From NCBI GenBank assembly GCA_942636505.2, contig CALOGB020000021.1, forward strand, positions 112,743-176,742: a stretch of 64,000 nucleotides of DNA. Direction: 5' to 3'. A program made the position numbers and the translations under genes. This DNA is from an uncultured bacterium (GTDB lineage: Bacteria > Pseudomonadota > Alphaproteobacteria > Sphingomonadales > Sphingomonadaceae). Positions 1-8,772 of the stretch are shown here, piece after piece (positions within the stretch are counted from its first letter, which is position 1; each line of letters opens with the position of its first letter). The notes beneath the pieces are model-generated. The model saw only the letters and a program-made list of their open reading frames with translations, did no database searches and was not told where the DNA came from.

Positions 1-183
1 AGGACGATGAGAACGGGCATGGCTGCCCGCGAGTGGAAAAAACGCATGAAGCCGCCTACGCCTGCTACATCTGCGGTGCCACAACCTTCCGAGCCGCCCG
101 GTACGCTTCCTCGCCACGGACGCCATTCAGTATCTTCGAACGCCTGCGGCTTGGCCATGCTGCCCATCAACAGTACCCGGCGA

Positions 184-1959
184 TCAGTGCAGTGGCCAAG
201 TCCACATCACTAGAGGCGTACCAACCAAGACCACCAGAACCGATAGTGGTGCGCCCAGCCGGGCGTAATCGCTGAAGCGGTAGCCCCCAGGACCAAAAAC
301 CAAGGTGTTACACTGATGCCCAATCGGCGTCAGGAAATCGCATCCTGCCCCGATAGCGGTCCCGATGAGGAAGGCTTCGGGGCGATATCCGAGGTCATGC
401 GCGAACACCGCCGCGATTGGCGCCATCACCAAGACCGTCGCGGCATTGTTGAGAAACGGCGTCACAGCCATCGCCGCTACGAGGATCAGGGCGACCGCGC
501 CCCATGGCGGCAAGGAGGCCGCCAGATGGGCAAGCGAGGTCGCGAGTACATCCGACGCGCCGGTGGTGCGCAGGGTTTCACTGACCGGAATGAGCGCGCC
601 CAGCATGATGAGAATTGGCCATTCGACGCCATCATAGGCATCTCGCAGCGGTAGCGCTCCGGTCGCCATCATTAGACCGGCAGCGGCGAAGAAGGCGACG
701 GCCACAGGCACATAGCCGGTCGCGGTTACGGTCATCGCCACCGCGAGGATGATAAGTGGTAGGAAGCGACGCTTCGAACTTCCCAGACGCAGGGCACGCT
801 CTGCCAGCGGCAGCGTACCGAGGTCACGCATGCGTTCCGGCAAGAGTGTGAGGGGTCCTTGAAGAACAATGACATCGCCGGCGCGCAAGACGGTCTCGCT
901 GAGCTGCTTGGTCAGCCGTTTGCCGGCGCGCGATACCGCGATGAGATTGACGCCATAGCGTTGCTGAAGCCGCAGTCGTCCAGCGGACTGGCGGACCAAC
1001 ACGGAGCCGGTGGTGATGACCGCCTCAATGACGCCAACCTCATCATCTTCGCTGCCTTCCGGTAGGTCACGATGCTGTCCGGCAAGTGCTAGGTGGTCAC
1101 CCGCAATGACACGCTCAAGCGTATCCGGGTCACCGCCCAAGATCAGCGTGTCGCCGGCAGCCAGAAGGAACTCGGCCGTAATGCTCGTGCGCACATCGTC
1201 ACGGACAACATTGGCGATCGTCACCTCATTATCATGACGGTCGATGAAGGACTCAACCGTTTCGCCGACAGCGGGCGATCCGTCTTGGATGGTCGCCTCA
1301 GTGACATAGTCCGTGATGTTTAGAGCTTCGCCCATGGTCGGCGCTGCGCGGCGTTCCCTGGGCAGGAGGCGGTAGCCGAAACGCAGGAAAATGAGGCCGA
1401 CCACAAGCAGGCCCAGCCCCGTTGGCAGATAATCGAACATGCCGAACGGCTCACCGGTCATCTGCTCTCGTACTCTGCTGACAATAATATTCGGCGACGT
1501 ACCAACGAGGGTCATCAACCCGCCAAGGAGCGAAGCGAACGACATCGGCATCAGGAACACCGAGGGGCTAGTGTCCGATTTCTTCGCCGTCTGCACGGCT
1601 GCCGGCATCAGCATAGCCAAGGCACCGACGTTCTTTACGAGCCCGGACGATACCCCGACTGCCGTAGTCAGCACCACGAGTTGCGACCGGACGCGTGTCA
1701 CGCGCCGCGCCAGTATCCCGAGCGCGCTCTCGATTAGGCCGGAACGCTGCATTGCCGATGAGATCACCAGCGCCGATCCAACGATGATAACGATGTCATC
1801 GGAAAAGCCAGTAAATGCCGCTTTGGGCTTCACCAATCCCAGCGACAGCCCGGCAAGCAGGGCGATGATGGCCGTGACATCATAGCGAAATCGGCCCCAA
1901 AGAAAGAGGCCCATCATGCCAATCAGCAGGCCAATCGACATAAGTTGCGGCGTGGTCAT
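184..1959 (-). CDS. SLC13-family permease with internal TrkA-C domains
   Basis: A 591-residue inner-membrane transporter of the divalent anion/sodium symporter (DASS/SLC13) type. Hydrophobic helices fill both halves. The loop GTSPNII (residues 153-159) and a later FLNNAAT segment sit where the family has its paired substrate/sodium-binding motifs. Between the two membrane halves is a soluble stretch (about 215-370) that reads as two RCK_C/TrkA-C ligand-sensing domains, as in bacterial sulfate- or dicarboxylate-type members. An upstream in-frame ATG would add 26 basic residues; I chose the ATG at 1959 because MTTPQLMSIGLL leads straight into the first helix. The substrate cannot be read from sequence. 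It lies just downstream of the DUF202 gene on the same strand. Confidence 0.88.
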   Translation of the reverse strand: MTTPQLMSIGLLIGMMGLFLWGRFRYDVTAIIALLAGLSLGLVKPKAAFTGFSDDIVIIVGSALVISSAMQRSGLIESALGILARRVTRVRSQLVVLTTAVGVSSGLVKNVGALAMLMPAAVQTAKKSDTSPSVFLMPMSFASLLGGLMTLVGTSPNIIVSRVREQMTGEPFGMFDYLPTGLGLLVVGLIFLRFGYRLLPRERRAAPTMGEALNITDYVTEATIQDGSPAVGETVESFIDRHDNEVTIANVVRDDVRTSITAEFLLAAGDTLILGGDPDTLERVIAGDHLALAGQHRDLPEGSEDDEVGVIEAVITTGSVLVRQSAGRLRLQQRYGVNLIAVSRAGKRLTKQLSETVLRAGDVIVLQGPLTLLPERMRDLGTLPLAERALRLGSSKRRFLPLIILAVAMTVTATGYVPVAVAFFAAAGLMMATGALPLRDAYDGVEWPILIMLGALIPVSETLRTTGASDVLATSLAHLAASLPPWGAVALILVAAMAVTPFLNNAATVLVMAPIAAVFAHDLGYRPEAFLIGTAIGAGCDFLTPIGHQCNTLVFGPGGYRFSDYARLGAPLSVLVVLVGTPLVMWTWPLH

Positions 1960-1996
1960 GCAAGCAGAATCCGTAAAATGGCGATAGTCACGCCGG

Positions 1997-2434
1997 TTAT
2001 TGCAGCCAAATCCCGACGAGTGCCGCCAAGACGGCAATCGCTAGGAAGCCGTTCACAGAGATCAGCAACCAAGCCGGCAGTCGCTGAGTGTCGGGCCGCG
2101 GTGGGGCGATAGGAATCATTTCACGCCAGACCGCTGCAACGAAGCAGAAGCCGCTGAACAGGATCAGGACGGTTGCGGTCGCACCGGCAAGCCAGCCGGG
2201 CACGATGTTCTCAAGCAATGCGCGGGCGCCAATTCCTGCGGCTAGAGCGGCAAGCCCGGTACGGACCCAGGCTGCGTAGGTGCGCTCCGCTGCCATGACT
2301 GTTCGATCGGCAGCAAGCTCCGTGCGCCGATCGGCGCTATCTGCTTGCTGCTTGGCGCTATGCTCCAACCGGTCCGCACCGTGAACGAATGGGCCGTTGA
2401 AATCACGGGTCAATGACAGTCGTTCGTTGGCCAT
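1997..2434 (-). CDS. DUF202 (YidH-like) membrane protein
   Basis: A 145-residue protein. Its N-terminal half is hydrophilic and rich in Ala/Asp/Arg. A conserved-looking RTYAAWVRTGLAALAAGIG segment then leads into two further hydrophobic helices, the pattern of DUF202/YidH small inner-membrane proteins of unknown function. The N-terminal extension before the RT-AWxRTxLA motif is longer than in minimal family members. It is the first gene of a leftward pair with the SLC13-type permease (38 bp gap). No strong ribosome-binding site was seen at the ATG, so the start is provisional. Confidence 0.75.
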   Translation of the reverse strand: MANERLSLTRDFNGPFVHGADRLEHSAKQQADSADRRTELAADRTVMAAERTYAAWVRTGLAALAAGIGARALLENIVPGWLAGATATVLILFSGFCFVAAVWREMIPIAPPRPDTQRLPAWLLISVNGFLAIAVLAALVGIWLQ

Positions 2435-2862
2435 GGATGATCAACGATACCCACACGCTTTCAGCACATCGAATGTTAAAAAGGATCATGCCGAATAAGT
2501 TATCGAGGTTAGCAGATCCCCCGCCTTCACAGGTGTCAAAACCGGCTGGTTGCGGCACGAAACCTTTCTCGAAAACGATCCAGACCGTGCGAAAACTCCA
2601 ACCCCGAATGTAGCGTACTAATATAGCTGCGTGTCGGTTGCCAGGTGATTGGCTATCTTGCGTCGCAGCCATATCTGGCGACGTTATGTTTCGAGCATCA
2701 CGTCTGTATCGGGGGCGGCGGTGAGTTTTCGCACGGTCTGGATCGAATTTCGGGAATGTCCGGGTTGGGCAGGAAAGCGGAACGGCGGCTTTCGGGAAGG
2801 TGCTGGCGATGGCCGACATTCTGTGGCGCTGCCTCCTTTTACAGGAGTATCTATCGTTACAT
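2435..2862. other. 428-bp intergenic region
   Basis: I find no convincing gene here. Open frames exist on both strands but have the compositional look of shadows. The region contains a long perfect inverted repeat, listed separately. Confidence 0.5.
2576..2745. repeat. 22-bp perfect inverted repeat with 126-bp spacer
   Basis: Bases 2576-2597 are the exact reverse complement of 2724-2745 (core TTTTCGCACGGTCTGGAT). The arms lie in non-coding DNA between the DUF202 gene and a small leftward gene. They could be remnants of a mobile element's ends or a recombination scar. The 126-bp interior holds no gene. Confidence 0.8.
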
Positions 2863-3183
2863 TCACACGCTCGGCGGTCTGCTACGATCGAACTCCATTT
2901 TGAAGATTCCGTCAGACCTCAAAACATAGGTGCAATGATGCCAATCTTCCTGACTCTCTTTAAGCATGTCACGCCTTAGGGCGGATAGAGCATCATTGAC
3001 GGATCGGTTCATGGTTCTCTCACCTTCCACCCCCTCAACAAGCTTACCGTTGCACACGACATCGTAGCGCCTCTGTATCCAGTCGTCATGAACTTCTGCC
3101 ACGATCCATACTTCGGATACAGAAGCCGCTAGCATTGGAGCAATTGCGAGGGCGATGCTCTCCAGCTGACGGCTACTTTCCAT
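2863..3183 (-). CDS. Hypothetical protein, possible YezG/DUF600-like
   Basis: A 106-residue soluble protein. It begins with a helical stretch (residues 1-20), followed by a strand-rich part with VWIVAEVHDDW and YDVVCNGK, and ends in a basic-aromatic tail. The order of helix, W-rich strands and a YxVxxNGK turn resembles YezG-family immunity or antitoxin proteins, but this is a fold impression only. No toxin partner lies next to it. Codon use is less GC-rich than in the flanking genes, fitting accessory DNA. It could equally be an unrelated orphan. Confidence 0.5.
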   Translation of the reverse strand: MESSRQLESIALAIAPMLAASVSEVWIVAEVHDDWIQRRYDVVCNGKLVEGVEGERTMNRSVNDALSALRRDMLKESQEDWHHCTYVLRSDGIFKMEFDRSRPPSV

Positions 3184-3572
3184 TTCTGCATTTACCTCCG
3201 ATACCAGATTATATCAGCGTAATCGCTTTTGCGATCCATTTTACCGCGCTTGCCCATTGGCCGTAACTAGACAGCTTTACCAATCCCGAGCGCCCCGATT
3301 GCAACTCATGTCTGGAAAGTTCCCCATAATCCCACTGAACGAATGACTACTACCGGGACTCCGAATTACTAACCCGAGCGTCCGGGTGTGGGCGTGAACG
3401 GCCCTGCCGTTTTTAAGCGCCGACTAGCCCCGCCAGTGTCGGAAAACACATGATAGCCGACACCCCCGACCTGCGCTTTCGCCGAACCATACCCACCTCC
3501 ACCCATAATGATCGACAAACCCTATCGCTTTGGTAAAGTGTGCGAGAACGTACTTTCGAAGGTTTGTCGTAC
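3184..3572. other. 389-bp region upstream of resolvase, possible res site
   Basis: No gene is supported. Just before the resolvase start are a 9-bp inverted pair, CGACAAACC at 3513-3521 and GGTTTGTCG at 3561-3569, and other CGACA-type words. Serine resolvases of the Tn3 group usually have their res site immediately upstream, so this is the natural place for one. The assignment is inference. Confidence 0.35.
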
Positions 3573-4157
3573 ATGTTGGTCGGATATATGAGGGTGTCGT
3601 CAGCCGACGATCGTCAGACGGTCGACCTGCAACGTGACGCGCTGGTAGCAGCTGGCGTTGATCATCGGCATCTCCATACTGACAAGGCATCGGGCGCTCG
3701 CGACGATCGACCTGGGCTGAAAGCATGCCTCGACTATTTGAACGCGGGCGACACGCTGGTTGTGTGGAAGCTCGACCGGTTAGGACGTTCGCTGCCCCAC
3801 CTGCTGACGATCGTCACCGACCTGAAGGCGCGCGGCATCGCGTTCCGATCGCTGACCGAGCAGATGGATACGACCACGCCGCACGGCGAGTTGCTGTTCT
3901 CGCTGTTCGGTGCATTGGCTCAGTATGAGCGTGCGCTGACGCGCGAACGAGTGATGGCGGGACTAGCCGCTGCCAAACGTCGAGGACGCCAAGGGGGGCG
4001 GCCACCTATGATCGACGCCGAAACTCTTGAACGGATCACTGCTGCGCTGGATGGCGGAGCCAGTAAGGCGTCTGTCTGCCGGACCTTCAAGGTGCCGCGC
4101 TCTACCCTGCTTGGCACCCTAGCGCGGATCGGTTGGGCCGGTTCGGCGAAGGCCTGA
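3573..4157 (+). CDS. Serine recombinase (resolvase/invertase family)
   Basis: A 194-residue small serine recombinase. The N-terminal catalytic domain opens with GYMRVSS (nucleophile Ser-9 in the R-V-S context) and carries VVWKLDRLGRS, typical of Tn3-type resolvases and Pin/Hin invertases. The C-terminal 40 residues form a helix-turn-helix preceded by the RRGRQGGRPP linker common in this group. An upstream in-frame start would add 11 residues; the ATG at 3573 fits the family N-terminus. No transposase or invertible segment was found beside it, so it is probably a remnant of a transposon or plasmid-like module. Confidence 0.88.
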   Translation: MLVGYMRVSSADDRQTVDLQRDALVAAGVDHRHLHTDKASGARDDRPGLKACLDYLNAGDTLVVWKLDRLGRSLPHLLTIVTDLKARGIAFRSLTEQMDTTTPHGELLFSLFGALAQYERALTRERVMAGLAAAKRRGRQGGRPPMIDAETLERITAALDGGASKASVCRTFKVPRSTLLGTLARIGWAGSAKA

Positions 4158-4329
4158 TTTTCGCGCCCCTGTTATTATGACCGGTAAGCCGAGGAGGAAG
4201 CTGTCGCCAATATCGTTCGCAAAGCGTGTCAGATTGCAGGCTCTTTGACGGCGCAGGGATCGCATGTGGGCAGTTGAGGCTATTATTCTGCCTCAATGCT
4301 AAGCATTTAACGGACGTTACCGGACAACA

Positions 4330-4506
4330 TCAGGTGATGATCACCGTGGCGACACCAATGATGGACAGAACAACGCTGATTGCAACTAGCCACCGGACAT
4401 GGGATCGATTCACTGGCAAGCTGGCGCGATGCACCGCTACCAGCAACAGAGCCGTACTGAGGAGTACGATCGCACTGCCTAATAAATCGCCCTGCGTCTC
4501 GGTCAT
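4330..4506 (-). CDS. Small hypothetical membrane protein
   Basis: A 58-residue open frame with two predicted hydrophobic segments (about residues 10-25 and 38-57) separated by a short basic loop, VHRASLPVNRSHVRW. The start at 4506 was chosen because the upstream extension is hydrophilic and looks unrelated. I recognise no family. The clear two-helix pattern is the main argument that it is real, and it may still be spurious. Confidence 0.35.
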   Translation of the reverse strand: MTETQGDLLGSAIVLLSTALLLVAVHRASLPVNRSHVRWLVAISVVLSIIGVATVIIT

Positions 4507-5015
4507 GGCTGTTCCAGTCGGTTCGCTTCTTAATGAATGTACCAACCTGCGATTGTCGTCGTCATGACAGCGGGATGAAGAACGAGCGTAAGCTTCGCAC
4601 TATGTGCAAATTACGAACCGCCTCGGCTCTAAATGCGCATCTCCGGCAGCCTTCAACGACTTTCTGTTAGGTCGCTCGTTACACCAAGCTCAGGCAGTAG
4701 CCAGATCTGAAAAACTATAACGCCGCCCTCACCGGGTCTCAGCGCTGCGCACCGATTATTTCCAACAAAGCGTCCGCAGCTATCGAACCGTATTTTTTCA
4801 TCGTAGCATCTGGTGCCAATGCTTGGCGTTCGCATATGGCCATTCCCCTCGAAGGGGCGCATGACTGAAGTCGGCAAGCGTAGACAAAGATACACTGGCA
4901 AACGTCACTTTATCAGAACGCTGGCACCCGATCCGCGAAAATATCAAGTGACCGGGAATAAACTGCCGAGTGGCGACGTCTAAGCTGACATACCGACTCT
5001 GCGTAGGAGACCATC
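4507..5015. other. 509-bp region with no supported gene
   Basis: Both strands were read and no convincing coding frame, RNA or repeat was seen. It presumably holds the promoter of the DUF305 operon near its right end. Confidence 0.4.
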
Positions 5016-5420
5016 TTGCCTGCCATCCGATCATTGGCCCGATTTTCCATAGCCATTACTCTTGCTTTCGGGGGCGGTGCCGCCTTCGCGACAGTTGCGA
5101 ATGACGAGAAGCCTTATCTGACCGAGGTCAACGCCGCGATGGAGCGGATGATGGCCGGCATGATGGTCGCCCCGTCGGGCAATGTGGATGCGGACTTCGT
5201 GACGATGATGCTGCCGCATCATCAGGGTGCCATCGACATGGCTGTGGCAGAGCTTCGATACGGCAAGAACGAGCAACTCAAACGCATCGCGCAAGAGATT
5301 ATCGTCGACCAGCAGCAGGAGATCGCCGCCATGCGCCTTGCGCTTGGCCAGCCGCTCCCGCCCTCTGCTCCAGTTCCTACGCAGCAGTCTGCTCTCCCCC
5401 ATCCGCACATGGAGCCTTGA
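5016..5420 (+). CDS. Secreted DUF305 domain protein (metal-associated)
   Basis: A 134-residue exported protein. A signal peptide (residues 1-25, cleavage near AFA-TVA) is followed by a Met-rich segment, MERMMAGMM, and the DUF305 hallmark MMLPHHQGAIDMA, then a helical EQLKRIAQEIIVDQQQEI stretch. DUF305/CopM proteins are ferritin-like periplasmic proteins often tied to copper or other metal handling, and the Met/His clusters fit metal binding. The start is TTG with an AGGAGA ribosome-binding site 5 nt upstream. It leads an operon: the YncE-like gene starts 2 nt after its stop, followed by sigma and anti-sigma genes. Confidence 0.85.
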   Translation: MPAIRSLARFSIAITLAFGGGAAFATVANDEKPYLTEVNAAMERMMAGMMVAPSGNVDADFVTMMLPHHQGAIDMAVAELRYGKNEQLKRIAQEIIVDQQQEIAAMRLALGQPLPPSAPVPTQQSALPHPHMEP

Positions 5421-5421
5421 A

Positions 5422-6936
5422 ATGAAGCGACTTTTTCTATTGGCAGCGAGTTTTGCCAGCGTTGCTTCTGCGCAACCGGGCGTTTGGGCATCGCCAGCCG
5501 CACTCGACATCCCAATCGTCTTTGACGACTCTGCAGCCGATCAGACAGATGGGAAGCACGGGCAGGCGCCTTGGGATCGCGAAAATCAAAAGGTCAGCAG
5601 CGGCGACCGGGTCTATGCAGCGGAGCAATTCTCCAACACGGTGTCGGTGACCGACCCGTCGACGAACACCTTGCTCGGCGTCATCAAGTTGGGTGATCCG
5701 CAACCTGGTAATTTTAGCCCGCTCTACAAAGGGCAGGTGCTCGTTCATGGTCTCGGCTTCTCGCCGGACGGCAAGACCCTTGCGGTCGTCTCGATCGGTT
5801 CCAACTCTGTCACTTGGATCGATACCGCAACGAACACGGTCAAGCATACGACCTACATCGGCCGCAGCCCGCATGAAGCGTTCTTCACGCCCAACGGCAA
5901 GGAAGTGTGGGCGACGGTCCGAGGCGAGGACTACATTTCGGTGCTTGATCCGAAGACGTACGAAGAGACGAGCCGGATCAAGACGCCTGGCGGTCCCGGC
6001 ATGACCATATTCTCTCCCAACGGAAAATACGGCTATGTATGCTCGTCGTTCAACCCGGAGTTGGTGGTGTTCGACGTCGCGACCCACAAGGAAGTGGGGA
6101 GGGTGCAGCAACCTAGTCCATTTTGCCCGAACATTTCGGCTAGCCCTGATGGCAAGCAGGTATGGTTCACGCTCAAGGATGTCGGCAAGACGGTCGCCTT
6201 CGACGCCAAGCCCCCCTTTGCGATCCAGAAGGTGCTCGACACCGGTCCGATTACAAATCACGTCAATTTTGCGGTCACATCTAAGGGGCAATTCGCCTAT
6301 GTGACCGTCGGCGGTCTAAACCTTGTCAAAGTATTCCGGACCAAGGATTTCAGTCAGGTCGCGACCATCCCCGTCGGGAAGCTTCCGCACGGTATCTGGC
6401 CGTCCGGAGACGGCAAGCGCATCTACGTAGGGCTCGAGAACGACGACAGGCTGGCGGTCATCGATACGGCACGCAATGTGGTGACCGGTACGATCCCCAT
6501 TGGGCAGGCACCGCAGGCGATCGCCTACGTTCCAAACGCCGTTCCCGATGGTCCAGGCACGGCCAATCTTCAGCCGCTCGGCACGGCAGGGAACGCCACC
6601 CACCTCATACTTGCAGCGCCCGGCAACGCGGTAGCGAGCCCGACGAGTATCACACTGTTCGATCAGGGCCTGATCCAGGTGGTACAGGGATCGGTGACCG
6701 GCTTGGCACCCAAGCGTTCGTATATTCTCGCACTGGCCGGCAAAGCCGACGGGTCGGGGGAACTCGAACCCTTGGCAAATTTCATGACGAACCCCGCAGG
6801 CTCAGCGATCGTCAACGTTTCCGGACCGATCCGACAGATCGTCACCGCTAAAACGGTTTCCGAGCGACGCTTTCTGGTGGTGGCGGAAAGCAATGACGGT
6901 GTTCCAGGCTCAGTCTTGCAAGTGCAGCAGGACTGA
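5422..6936 (+). CDS. YncE-like periplasmic beta-propeller protein
   Basis: A 504-residue exported protein. The signal peptide covers about residues 1-22. Repeated blades of the YVTN/YncE type follow from about residue 45 to 375, for example VYAAEQFSNTVSVTDPSTNT, RIYVGLENDDRLAVIDTA and VTGTIPIGQAPQAIAYVPN. The last 120 residues form a separate beta-rich domain. Family members are periplasmic propellers whose enzymatic role is unclear, and lactonase activity should not be assumed. The true start is the ATG at 5422, right after the DUF305 stop. Its stop overlaps the sigma gene start by one base (TGATG), implying translational coupling. Confidence 0.87.
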   Translation: MKRLFLLAASFASVASAQPGVWASPAALDIPIVFDDSAADQTDGKHGQAPWDRENQKVSSGDRVYAAEQFSNTVSVTDPSTNTLLGVIKLGDPQPGNFSPLYKGQVLVHGLGFSPDGKTLAVVSIGSNSVTWIDTATNTVKHTTYIGRSPHEAFFTPNGKEVWATVRGEDYISVLDPKTYEETSRIKTPGGPGMTIFSPNGKYGYVCSSFNPELVVFDVATHKEVGRVQQPSPFCPNISASPDGKQVWFTLKDVGKTVAFDAKPPFAIQKVLDTGPITNHVNFAVTSKGQFAYVTVGGLNLVKVFRTKDFSQVATIPVGKLPHGIWPSGDGKRIYVGLENDDRLAVIDTARNVVTGTIPIGQAPQAIAYVPNAVPDGPGTANLQPLGTAGNATHLILAAPGNAVASPTSITLFDQGLIQVVQGSVTGLAPKRSYILALAGKADGSGELEPLANFMTNPAGSAIVNVSGPIRQIVTAKTVSERRFLVVAESNDGVPGSVLQVQQD

Positions 6937-7445
6937 TGGACGCACGCGCAGCCCTGATCGAGCCCCTGATCCCTGGTCTTCGACGATATGCTCGCGCTTG
7001 GCTTCGAGATGCCGCGACGGCGGACGATCTTGTGCAGGATTGTCTCGAGCGAGCCGTTGGATCTTGGCGTAAGCGTCATGGCGACGCGGTGCGCCCCTGG
7101 CTCTATGCGATTCTGCACAATCTGTTGGTCGACCATGGCAGGCGACAGGCGCGGCGTGGCACGCTGGTAGCAATCGACACGGTCGCTGACGCAGTGCTTG
7201 CGGTACCGGCCGAACAGTCGACAGGAATCGAACACAGCGACCTCATGCGCGCACTGGATATCTTGCCAGCAGACCAGCGTGCGGCGATCTTGCTCGTGTC
7301 GGTAGAGGACCTGTCTTATGCGGAGGCTGCGGCCATCCTCGGTGTACCGACCGGCACGCTCATGTCGCGCATTTCGCGGGGGCGGGATCGCCTGTCTGAG
7401 CTGCTCGGCGCTGGCGAACGTCCAAAATTGCGGAGAGTAAAATGA
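6936..7445 (+). CDS. ECF-type RNA polymerase sigma factor
   Basis: A 169-residue sigma-70 family protein of minimal ECF architecture. Region 2 (about 14-75) includes LRRYARAWLRDAATADDLVQ, and region 4 (about 105-155) includes LPADQRAAILLVSVEDLSYA and the helix-turn-helix AAAILGVPTGTLMSRISRGR. It directs core polymerase to a small regulon. It is translationally coupled to the YncE-like gene in front (TGATG) and to the anti-sigma gene behind (ATGA). This arrangement usually means autoregulation of the operon by signals sensed through the anti-sigma factor. Confidence 0.9.
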   Translation: MDARAALIEPLIPGLRRYARAWLRDAATADDLVQDCLERAVGSWRKRHGDAVRPWLYAILHNLLVDHGRRQARRGTLVAIDTVADAVLAVPAEQSTGIEHSDLMRALDILPADQRAAILLVSVEDLSYAEAAAILGVPTGTLMSRISRGRDRLSELLGAGERPKLRRVK

Positions 7446-8206
7446 CGACCCCGATCGGCGAAGACGATCTCATGGCTTGGGTCGATCGCCGCCTGCCCCC
7501 AGAGCGGCATGCGATCGTCGATGGATATCTCGCTGATAATCCAGATGTCGCGCGACGGCTCGCTCTGCAAGCGGAGCACCGAGCCGTCATTGCGGGCATG
7601 TTCGTCTCTGTGTCGACCGAACCGATCCCGTCGGCGATGCGGGTCGGCACGATTGTGTCGCACCATCAAACGAGGCCGCAGTGGTGGCAGGCGATTGCCG
7701 CGGCACTGCTACTTGCGGTCGGTTTCGGTGGCGGTTGGGGTATGCGCAACTCGACGCTACCACCGCGTGCCGGCATCGGTGCACTGGCCCAGGAAGCGAC
7801 GGACAATTACCGGGTTTATGCCGTTGATGCGCAGCGTGGGGCCGAGTTTGGACCCCAGGCTAAGGCCGAGCTTGTCAGCTGGACGTCTAAACGGCTCGGT
7901 AGCCGTGTAGCCGTCCCCGACCTCGCCGCCGCAGGGTACCGCTTCGCCGGAGGCCGTCTGGTCGCAACGCCGCACGGTCCTGCCGCGATGTTTCTTTATG
8001 ACGGTCCTTCGTCAACCCGGCTCGCTGTAGTGACCCGCCCAATGGAGATCGATAAGGCCGCTCGCATGACGGAGAGCGCGGACGGTGACCTCGGTCGGGT
8101 GAGTTGGGCTGATCGCGGTGTTGGCTTCAGCATCGTTGCCGCCCGACCAACAACAGAACTCCAGTCGGTTGCAGAGACGGTGCGGCGCCAGTCGCAACGT
8201 GTCTGA
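7442..8206 (+). CDS. Membrane-anchored anti-sigma factor
   Basis: A 254-residue protein in the standard position after an ECF sigma gene, with a 4-nt ATGA overlap. Residues 1-75 are cytoplasmic and open with EDDLMAWVDRRLPPERH, as in many FecR-like/RskA-like anti-sigma factors. One membrane helix spans about 81-100, and the rest is periplasmic and may sense the signal. I see no His-Cys-Cys zinc motif in the cytoplasmic part, so it is not a ZAS-type factor. Its likely partner is the preceding sigma factor. Confidence 0.85.
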   Translation: MTTPIGEDDLMAWVDRRLPPERHAIVDGYLADNPDVARRLALQAEHRAVIAGMFVSVSTEPIPSAMRVGTIVSHHQTRPQWWQAIAAALLLAVGFGGGWGMRNSTLPPRAGIGALAQEATDNYRVYAVDAQRGAEFGPQAKAELVSWTSKRLGSRVAVPDLAAAGYRFAGGRLVATPHGPAAMFLYDGPSSTRLAVVTRPMEIDKAARMTESADGDLGRVSWADRGVGFSIVAARPTTELQSVAETVRRQSQRV

Positions 8207-8385
8207 GATTCCAGGAGATCGAAGCTGAACTTCTCCCTGGTGGGGCCGTAAGGGCCGAGTAATCGCATTGCAGCAGAAATGTTTGTGACACGATTGCGCT
8301 GTCACTTGTCATTCGCCGGTCATCTGAGATCGCCCAGTAGGGTCAGGACCCATTGATCTGAGCGGCACGATCTGATTCAGGCTCC

Positions 8386-8772
8386 GTGAGGAGACCGAGG
8401 ATGAGCGACCTGTACTGGCTGACCGACGAGCAGATGGCGCGGCTCGAACCGTATTTTCCCAAGAGCCACGGCAAGCCACGGGTTGATGACCGGCGAGTGT
8501 TGAGCGGCATCGTTTTCGTCAACCGCAACGGGCTACGATGGTGCGATGCCCCTCGGGAGTATGGCCCACACAAGACGCTCTACAACCGGTGGAAGCGATG
8601 GGGCGAAAGGGGTGTCTTCCTCCGCATAATGGAAGGACTGGCGGCCGCGAGCGCTACGCCGAAGACGATCATGATCGACGCGACCTATCTGAAGGCGCAC
8701 CGCACGGCGTCCAGCCTGCGGGTTAAAAAGGGGGCCTTGGGCGCCTCATCGGTCGCACCAAAGGCGGTATGA
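8386..8772 (+). CDS. IS5-family transposase, N-terminal frame (orfA)
   Basis: A 128-residue frame carrying the DUF4096-type N-terminal domain (LYWLTDEQMARLEPYFPKS, NGLRWCDAPREYGPHKTLYN) and the first DDE aspartate (MIDATYLKAHRTASSLR). Reading continues to a stop at 8770-8772, but the true continuation is in the -1 frame. The run of five A and five G at 8725-8734 is the likely slippage point. After slippage the sequence reads on through GLGRLIGRTKGGMNTKLH, the normal family sequence. Confidence 0.9.
   Translation: MRRPRMSDLYWLTDEQMARLEPYFPKSHGKPRVDDRRVLSGIVFVNRNGLRWCDAPREYGPHKTLYNRWKRWGERGVFLRIMEGLAAASATPKTIMIDATYLKAHRTASSLRVKKGALGASSVAPKAV

Noticed and set aside
2403..2819. A 138-residue leftward open frame between the DUF202 gene and the YezG-like gene
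   Set aside because: It overlaps the DUF202 gene start, contains one arm of the inverted repeat and has no domain pattern.
2863..3183. Toxin-antitoxin pair with the small YezG-like gene
   Set aside because: No toxin-like gene adjoins it; the flanks are non-coding repeats.
4653..5034. Two short leftward frames before the DUF305 gene
   Set aside because: No hydrophobic core or motif, and codon composition does not look coding.
8206..8340. 5' remnant of the 320-residue gene left of the IS
   Set aside because: The left flank joined to the right flank gives a stop close upstream and no homologous reading.
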